Below, piece by piece: positions 1 to 6,229 of a stretch of 6,229 nt of DNA. This stretch comes from an uncultured Porphyromonadaceae bacterium (lineage in GTDB: Bacteria > Bacteroidota > Bacteroidia > Bacteroidales > Muribaculaceae), in the NCBI GenBank assembly GCA_947175715.1, contig CAMWOD010000074.1, positions 1-6,229 on the forward strand, written 5' to 3'. Made by a program: the position numbers and the translations under genes. The notes below the pieces were generated by a model that searched no databases, was not told the origin of the DNA, and saw nothing but the letters and a program-made list of their open reading frames with translations. Numbering within the stretch: the first letter of the stretch is position 1; the number at the start of each line of letters is the position of its first letter.

Positions 1-40
1 GTCCGGGACGACCTGAGATTGAGAGTATTTTCTTAAGCAT
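1..40 (-). CDS. DUF5606 domain protein, N-terminal 13 codons only (3' end outside the window)
   Basis: An ATG at 40-38 opens a frame that runs off the window edge. The 13 visible codons read MLKKILSISGRPG. From memory, this closely resembles the start of the small DUF5606 proteins conserved across Bacteroidota (typically MLKEILSISGKPG followed by LYKL). Their function is not established. The leader is A-rich (ACTGAAGACAA before the ATG) with no Shine-Dalgarno sequence, as usual in this phylum. A promoter match lies about 40 bases upstream, so this gene probably has its own transcript start even though it follows the folK-like gene on the same strand. The call rests on 13 residues and context; the rest of the gene is not visible. 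Confidence 0.72.
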   Translation of the reverse strand, partial: MLKKILSISGRPG

Positions 41-77
41 TTGTCTTCAGTTTTTGTAGTTTGGATTTTATTTCGCA

Positions 78-107
78 CAAATTTACAAAATTTTCTTAAT
101 AGTCAAA
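78..107 (-). promoter_or_regulatory. Bacteroidales-type primary sigma promoter for the DUF5606 gene
   Basis: On the minus strand, TTTG at 107-104 is followed after 18 bases by TAAATTTG at 85-78. This matches the known Bacteroides housekeeping consensus (-33 TTTG, -7 TAnnTTTG) in both boxes. The predicted transcript start is near 70-74, giving a leader of about 30 bases before the ATG at 40. The -33 box overlaps the stop codon of the folK-like gene (105-103). I infer promoter function from the match and its position; there is no experimental evidence in the sequence. Confidence 0.6.
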
Positions 108-495
108 ATCCTTGAGCTAAAATGGTGCGATAGTATGGACGATTGATGTCGGCTGGTTTAAGTATCTTCGAGTCGTAAATCACCAAATCGATATCGAGGG
201 GAATGATCTGAGTGCACGAACGCACAACCTCCATGTGTGTGACAATGGGTGTTCGATGTCCAAAAGAGGCCTCAATTTGCTTACAGTGAAGGTGTAGCTC
301 ATCGGCTGTGAAATCAGTTTCGATTTCCAGAAGTTGGTTTACGAAGATAGTAGGTCCTCCGGTGACATCCTGACTCTCAACCACGGCGCTGATTTTCAAT
401 ATTCTGAAGTCCTTTGCGAGGATTTCTACAGCGCGTTCAAGGTTTTGTCTCCGAGAGTTGGCATTGCTTCCCAGTTGCAATTGAGCCTTGATCAT
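103..495 (-). CDS. folK: Short FolK-like protein (HPPK, 6-hydroxymethyl-7,8-dihydropterin pyrophosphokinase family)
   Basis: HPPK transfers pyrophosphate from ATP to 6-hydroxymethyl-7,8-dihydropterin in cytoplasmic folate synthesis. The 130-residue product shows the family landmarks in order: the N-terminal strand with LGSN (about residues 8-11), the central FVNQLLEIET stretch (about 51-60), an IE-x-x-FG segment (about 73-78), and the metal-binding D-I-D (about 100-102) inside IPLDIDLVIYD. It is shorter than the usual 150-160 residues: the chain ends soon after RPYYRTIL, so the C-terminal part is reduced. The Arg that normally precedes the metal Asp pair by three positions (R92 in E. coli) is Ile here. 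From memory, Bacteroidota carry such a short HPPK-like form besides a full-length FolK, so activity is uncertain. A GTG at 498-496 sits directly before the ATG at 495-493; I chose the ATG. The stop is TGA. The gene starts 18 bases after bcp, suggesting cotranscription. Confidence 0.8.
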   Translation of the reverse strand: MIKAQLQLGSNANSRRQNLERAVEILAKDFRILKISAVVESQDVTGGPTIFVNQLLEIETDFTADELHLHCKQIEASFGHRTPIVTHMEVVRSCTQIIPLDIDLVIYDSKILKPADINRPYYRTILAQGF

Positions 496-513
496 CACGT
501 ATAGTTTGGCGAT

Positions 514-981
514 TTACTTATCAGCTTTTACGCGGTCGATAATTTGCTGAGCGTGCTCCTTGGTTTTGATCATCTTGGGAGTGAAAATGTCAGTAATAAT
601 GCCATTTTCGTCGACGAGATATGTGGTGCGCAGTGTGCCCATCGTCTTCTTTCCATACATATTTTTCTCGCCCCATGCTCCCAATTGCTGCAATAGGTGA
701 GTATCGGTGTCGGCTATCAAGGGGAAGTTGAGTTGCTGCTTCTCAATAAATTTCTGGTGCGAAGCTTGTGAATCCTTGCTTACGCCGAGTACTTCGTAAC
801 CAAGAGCACGGAGTTGGTCGCGATGGTCGCGCAGCGAACAAGCTTCGGCCGTGCACCCCGATGTGTTGTCCTTTGGGTAGGTATATAGTACTAATTTATG
901 ACCGGCAAAGTCGGATGCCTTGATTTCCTTACCGTCTTGGTCTCCTCCTAATACTTCGGGTATTTTATCTCCAATATTCAT
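514..981 (-). CDS. bcp: Thioredoxin-dependent thiol peroxidase, Bcp/PrxQ family
   Basis: This is a cytoplasmic peroxiredoxin that reduces hydrogen peroxide and organic hydroperoxides and is recycled by thioredoxin. The 155-residue length is normal for Bcp. The active site reads YPKDNTSGCTAEACSLRD: Pro36, Thr40 and peroxidatic Cys43 form the P-x3-T-x2-C motif. Cys48, five residues on, is the resolving cysteine as in E. coli Bcp (C45/C50), so an intramolecular disulfide is expected. Arg118 in GTLRTTYLVD fits the conserved active-site arginine. There is no signal peptide. The ATG at 981-979 is the only sensible start: the frame upstream holds no other ATG before a stop. The leader (AATAAACTC) is A-rich without a Shine-Dalgarno sequence. 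It follows the kinase gene by 27 bases and precedes the folK-like gene by 18, so it is probably part of one transcript. I see no OxyR or PerR site. Confidence 0.96.
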   Translation of the reverse strand: MNIGDKIPEVLGGDQDGKEIKASDFAGHKLVLYTYPKDNTSGCTAEACSLRDHRDQLRALGYEVLGVSKDSQASHQKFIEKQQLNFPLIADTDTHLLQQLGAWGEKNMYGKKTMGTLRTTYLVDENGIITDIFTPKMIKTKEHAQQIIDRVKADK

Positions 982-1008
982 GAGTTTATTGTTTAAGTGT
1001 TTAACTAT

Positions 1009-3030
1009 TTACCATCCATATTCAACAGCTCGGCGAGTCCAAATGTTTTTCTCTGTTTCAGAATTGGCATATTTAGAATAATCTCCCACGCCTAATCCGT
1101 CAAACAGCACCGCATCTCCATTGAACAAAGCTTCCATTCGCTTTAAATCATAGCTATAGTCTCCGGTATTACCACCATAATACCACATTGCTACGATATC
1201 GCCTAAGTCAGCAGCTTTTTTAAAGTACTCGTTGGCACGTTTTTCATTATTGTCGTTGAAGTAATACCAGCCAAGCACTAATAGTGAGGTAGGATCATTT
1301 AACGACTCCCCATATTGAGCCCACGGTAGGGCCATATCGTAGTTACGAGGAGAATCTGAATAATAGCCATTGGCGCAAAGCCAAGCCATCTGACCTACGG
1401 CCTCGGTGTTGCCTGAGCAGGCAAGGTCATAAAGTCTTTTCCGGGCATTTTCACCGATAGAAGGATTAAGGTCGTTATACCAATCTTGAGCCATCTCGGC
1501 AGTTGCCCTGATATCGCCTGCTTGCTCGGCTTTTGAAGCCCACTTATAGCTTTCTTGCTTATCGTCATATCGCAACTTGTTGGCAGTTACGTACCAAGCC
1601 TTCACATAGTCACCTTCCGATGCTTTTCTTAACCAATATAGAGATTTTTCATTGGCATCGGGGTCGCTTCTGATAATCTGGTACATTGTACCCAGCTTAT
1701 ATGCGCTCTCCACATCGCCCAAATTAAATGCTTTTTCATACCATGATAAGGCATTGGCTAATGTATCGGTGACCCCATACAAGCCAAGACGATAAATGTC
1801 GCCCATTCTCGCCGCTGCCGCTGCATCGCCGTGCTCGGCATAGTATCTGATATCAGCCACATTATTCGTTTGAATTGCTTGAGAAGCCGACTGTGCTGTT
1901 GGACGGTATTCAGTGCTTTCATTATCTTCATCACCCCCAAATGTTGATCGGTGAGTGCTTTTCTGGTTTAGCCCCCAATAAACACCGATTACTGCGGCTG
2001 CTATTATAAAAGCGCATATTGCCGCTAACCAAATCGGCTTGTTGCTTTTCTTCTTTTTCCCTTTTGATGAACTACCGGCATGTTTAATCACATCTACATG
2101 TTTTCGCTCAGCGCTTATTACTGTTGAGTCGTCGGTAGTTGAACTGTTGGCTATACTAAGAGCTTCGATAAATGCCTCAACACTTTGATGACGATCTTTC
2201 TTGTTGATCGACATGGCGGTGGTAATGGCTGAGCATATATTTTGTGGTATTCCAGGTGGAAAGGTTAAGGTCTCATCAATCAGAGCCATAGCGTCGGGTG
2301 GAGTTACGCCGGTAATGAGCTTGTAAAGAGTGGCCCCCAGGGCATATATGTCGGATTGTGGGGAGAATTGGCTTACGCCCCCGTTGCGATATTGTTCAGG
2401 CGGTGCATAGCCATGACTAATACCTATGGGTGTGGTAGATGTTTCTCCACCATCATCGTCGTACTGCTTGGCCTGTCCGAAGTCGATTAATATGGCATCG
2501 CCGTTTTGGTCAATCATTATGTTGGCCGGTTTCACATCAAGGTGAGTTAAGCGGTGCGAGTGAATGTAGGTCAAAGCGTCACCAACCTGCTTAATCCAGC
2601 CAAGAGCTTTATCTAAAGCCACTTTCCCTTCAGTGTTCACTATGTCGGCCAGCGATTTCCCTTCGATATAATCCATTACATAGTAGGCTGTATTATTCTC
2701 CTCAAAGATATCGAGTATCCTCACGATGCCTTGATGCGAAAGTGTGGCAATCTTTTGGGCCTCTTTGACAAATTTTGATTTGAATCGTTCTACGAGCTCG
2801 CGATTAGCGCTTGTGCCGAGTGTAATGGTAGTTGAATTGGCATCTCGGTTACAGAATATCTTTGGGAAAAATTCCTTGATTGCAACCTTCGTCTGTAATT
2901 TAGTGTGTTCGGCAAGATACGCCAGTGCGAAACCGCCATGTCCAAGCACGGCAATGATACGATATTTGCCATTGTGGAGTAGACTGCCAGCGCTAAGCGG
3001 CGTGTGTGAATTATCAGAGGAGCTGACCAT
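1009..3030 (-). CDS. Transmembrane Ser/Thr protein kinase with C-terminal Sel1-like repeats
   Basis: A 673-residue single-pass kinase. Residues about 23-292 form a Hanks-type kinase domain: glycine loop LGHGGFALAY (29-38), ATP lysine K52 (VAIKEFF), alpha-C glutamate E90, catalytic loop HLDVKPAN (163-170) with D165, K167 and N170, metal-binding DFG (183-185), and PPEQY (210-214) in place of APE. All catalytic residues are present, so it should be active. HRD is HLD, making it a non-RD kinase, and the third loop glycine is Ala35. A lysine-rich stretch (323-331) precedes one hydrophobic segment (about 332-353). By the positive-inside rule the kinase is cytoplasmic and the remainder periplasmic. 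Residues about 400-615 contain some six Sel1/TPR-like helical repeats of 32-38 residues, often starting G-D and containing A-x-x-x-G-x-x-Y or W-x-x-K-A. The partners and substrates are unknown. The ATG at 3030-3028 directly follows an in-frame TAA (3033-3031), so the start is secure. Confidence 0.93.
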   Translation of the reverse strand: MVSSSDNSHTPLSAGSLLHNGKYRIIAVLGHGGFALAYLAEHTKLQTKVAIKEFFPKIFCNRDANSTTITLGTSANRELVERFKSKFVKEAQKIATLSHQGIVRILDIFEENNTAYYVMDYIEGKSLADIVNTEGKVALDKALGWIKQVGDALTYIHSHRLTHLDVKPANIMIDQNGDAILIDFGQAKQYDDDGGETSTTPIGISHGYAPPEQYRNGGVSQFSPQSDIYALGATLYKLITGVTPPDAMALIDETLTFPPGIPQNICSAITTAMSINKKDRHQSVEAFIEALSIANSSTTDDSTVISAERKHVDVIKHAGSSSKGKKKKSNKPIWLAAICAFIIAAAVIGVYWGLNQKSTHRSTFGGDEDNESTEYRPTAQSASQAIQTNNVADIRYYAEHGDAAAAARMGDIYRLGLYGVTDTLANALSWYEKAFNLGDVESAYKLGTMYQIIRSDPDANEKSLYWLRKASEGDYVKAWYVTANKLRYDDKQESYKWASKAEQAGDIRATAEMAQDWYNDLNPSIGENARKRLYDLACSGNTEAVGQMAWLCANGYYSDSPRNYDMALPWAQYGESLNDPTSLLVLGWYYFNDNNEKRANEYFKKAADLGDIVAMWYYGGNTGDYSYDLKRMEALFNGDAVLFDGLGVGDYSKYANSETEKNIWTRRAVEYGW

Positions 3031-3042
3031 TTAGATATTTAG

Positions 3043-3077
3043 ACGACATGGAAGCCCTTAGTGAGCCTCCATGTCGT
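3043..3077 (-). terminator. 13-bp hairpin between secA and the kinase gene (possible terminator, no U-tract)
   Basis: ACGACATGGAAGC at 3043-3055 pairs with GCCTCCATGTCGT at 3065-3077, leaving a 9-base loop. In the minus-strand transcript the stem has 12 Watson-Crick pairs and one U-G wobble. It begins 29 bases after the secA stop codon. No run of U follows on either strand, so it is not a textbook intrinsic terminator. It may instead end or stabilise the secA mRNA 3' end, or, because it ends 12 bases before the kinase ATG, affect kinase translation on a read-through transcript. The pairing is visible; the role is inferred. Confidence 0.5.
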
Positions 3078-3105
3078 TGTTATAATTTAGGCATTAATAA
3101 TAGTG

Positions 3106-5055
<1,950 letters not shown>

Positions 5056-5109
5056 CGCTTCATCCTTCTTCTGCTGGCGCTCTTGGGGATCGGTGATATG
5101 CTCAAGTTC

Positions 5110-5112
5110 CTA
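5110..5112 (-). other. secA: In-frame amber (TAG) codon inside secA
   Basis: The minus strand reads AAT CTA TAG GAA CTT GAG here. Translation on both sides stays in one frame: PDIASNL, stop, then [20 protein letters not shown] leading into [12 protein letters not shown], which matches the normal continuation of Bacteroidota SecA. So one codon is changed and nothing is shifted. The site falls in the preprotein cross-linking domain, in a segment that (from memory) varies in sequence and length among SecA proteins. A single base change from CAG (Gln), AAG (Lys), GAG (Glu), TTG (Leu) or TCG (Ser) would produce it; CAG to TAG is the common transition type. Confidence 0.9.
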
Positions 5113-6229
5113 TAGATTTGAAGCAATGTCGGGAAGTACGAAAAATTCGGGGTCGTTGCTCTTGCCAGTGAGCTCGTCGATACCTTTGTCGGTCAGTTCA
5201 ACCGAGCGGTTCTTCTCATCGATTACAAAGTAAAGGGGATCGGTGACTGTCGGCATCTCGCGCGCATTGTCCTGCAGGTAATATGCCTCGGTCTGGAGCA
5301 TGATATTTTTCATACCCTCCTGGCTGAGGAATTTTATGAGCGCACCGTTCTTGGGGAGACCCTTGAATGCACGGAACAACAATAGTGCGCCCTCCTTGCG
5401 AACGTCCTTGTCTTCGCTTTGGAGTTTGGTTTTGGCTTCCGATAATATTTGGGTCACAAGGCGTCTTTGTGCGGCCACTACTTTCTCTACATTGGCTTTG
5501 AATGCGTCAAAGAGCTGGTCGTCGCCCTTGGGTACGGGGCCTGATATAATAAGAGGTGTACGGGCGTCGTCAATAAGCACCGAGTCAACCTCATCGACGA
5601 TGGCATAGTAGTGTTTGCGTTGCACCATATCCTGGGGTGCCATAGCCATGTTGTCGCGCAGATAGTCGAAACCGAACTCATTGTTGGTACCGAATGTAAT
5701 GTCGCATTCGTAAGCGCGGCGACGTTCGGCGGTATTAGGCTCGTGCTTGTCGATACAATCTACGGTAGAGCCGTGGAACATATAAAGAGGTCCCATCCAC
5801 TCCGAGTCACGTTTCGACAGGTAGTCGTTGACTGTCACCACATGTACTCCTCGCTTAGAAAGCGAACGTAAGAATACCGGGAGGGTAGCAACAAGGGTTT
5901 TACCTTCACCAGTGGCCATCTCGGCGATCTTACCCTGATGGAGCACAACGCCACCAATGAGCTGTACATCGTAGTGTACCATATCCCATTTTATCTCGTT
6001 GCCACCTGCAAGCCAGTGGTTCTTCCACAGAGCTTTGTCCCCATCGATTGTGACGAAGTCGCGCCCTTGGGCTGCGAGGTCACGGTCGAGTTGGGTGGCG
6101 GTCACTTCCACCACTTCGTTGGCCGCGAATCGTGCGGCAGTTTCGCGCATTGCTGCAAAAACAGTGGGTAGGGGGTCGTTGAGTTTATCTTCGATTATGT
6201 CGAGGATGTTCTTCTCATGTTTATCAATT
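5110..6229 (-). CDS. secA: SecA preprotein translocase ATPase, N-terminal part (5' end outside window, ends at in-frame TAG)
   Basis: This is the ATP-binding front of SecA. The frame is open to the window edge. The ATG at 6150 is not the true start, because 26 further residues of SecA-like sequence ([20 protein letters not shown] and on) lie upstream. With 1,039 sense codons visible in both parts and Bacteroidota SecA near 1,100 residues, roughly 60 residues are missing. Numbered from the Met at 6150: Walker A MATGEGKT (78-85; GEGKT at bases 5910-5896), [15 protein letters not shown] (106-120), [16 protein letters not shown] (152-167), and Walker B DEVD (186-189; bases 5595-5584) followed by [16 protein letters not shown]. 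Residues about 222-300 are an extra helical, charged segment that I recognise as typical of Bacteroidota SecA. The frame ends [14 protein letters not shown] then TAG. If the full gene is judged non-functional, this part and the part at 3106-5055 together are one secA pseudogene spanning 3106-6229. Confidence 0.95.
   Translation of the reverse strand, partial: IDKHEKNILDIIEDKLNDPLPTVFAAMRETAARFAANEVVEVTATQLDRDLAAQGRDFVTIDGDKALWKNHWLAGGNEIKWDMVHYDVQLIGGVVLHQGKIAEMATGEGKTLVATLPVFLRSLSKRGVHVVTVNDYLSKRDSEWMGPLYMFHGSTVDCIDKHEPNTAERRRAYECDITFGTNNEFGFDYLRDNMAMAPQDMVQRKHYYAIVDEVDSVLIDDARTPLIISGPVPKGDDQLFDAFKANVEKVVAAQRRLVTQILSEAKTKLQSEDKDVRKEGALLLFRAFKGLPKNGALIKFLSQEGMKNIMLQTEAYYLQDNAREMPTVTDPLYFVIDEKNRSVELTDKGIDELTGKSNDPEFFVLPDIASNL

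Noticed and set aside
496..498. GTG as the start of the folK-like gene
   Set aside because: An ATG follows immediately (495-493), and the second codon-for-codon reading MIKAQLQLGSN fits the family N-terminus; an extra residue from GTG adds nothing.
1009..3030. Kinase as part of an anti-phage defence system
   Set aside because: The neighbours are housekeeping genes, there is no nuclease, toxin or mobile-element signature, and the membrane plus Sel1 architecture fits envelope signalling better. Nothing in the sequence supports defence.
5110..5112. Genome-wide reassignment of TAG to glutamine (as in some gut phages)
   Set aside because: Only one in-frame TAG occurs in about 5.5 kb of coding sequence, while dozens of Gln codons are ordinary CAA or CAG. 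The absence of TAG among four terminators (three TAA, one TGA) is too small a sample to support recoding.
6148..6150. ATG at 6150 as the true secA start
   Set aside because: The frame continues upstream without a stop to the window edge with SecA-like residues, and starting here would remove part of the N-terminal region; the true start lies outside the window.

Overview
The window is a compact bacterial chromosomal segment in which every gene lies on the minus strand. Read in the direction of transcription (high to low coordinates), the order is: secA (5' end cut by the window edge and interrupted by an in-frame TAG), a membrane-anchored Ser/Thr protein kinase with Sel1-type repeats, a Bcp/PrxQ thiol peroxidase, a short FolK-like protein, and the first 13 codons of a DUF5606 gene.

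The organism is most likely a member of the Bacteroidota, probably Bacteroidales from a gut-type community. Four observations point there: the long SecA with a Bacteroidota-style insertion after the first helicase half and a C-terminal SEC-C zinc motif; the DUF5606 N-terminus MLKKILSISGRPG; A/T-rich leaders with no Shine-Dalgarno sequence; and a good match to the Bacteroides primary promoter (TTTG, 18 bases, TAnnTTTG). A family-level assignment (for example Muribaculaceae) would be a guess.

Layout: 6229-3106 secA; 3105-3031 a 75-base gap with a 13-bp hairpin; 3030-1009 the kinase; 27-base gap; 981-514 bcp; 18-base gap; 495-103 the folK-like gene; 102-41 a gap with a promoter whose -33 box overlaps the folK stop; 40-1 start of the DUF5606 gene. 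The short gaps suggest that kinase, bcp and folK can share a transcript, while DUF5606 has its own promoter. No functional pathway obviously unites them: secretion motor, envelope signalling kinase, peroxide detoxification and folate synthesis. There is no gene-free stretch longer than 75 bases.

The one real anomaly is the amber codon in secA. Both sides of it are in the same frame, exactly one codon is affected, and all SecA motifs on either side are intact. The other complete genes end in TAA or TGA. A point mutation or sequence/assembly error is the simplest explanation; suppression or a split but working SecA are less likely alternatives. I see no mobile element, CRISPR array, RNA gene or convincing new multi-gene system.
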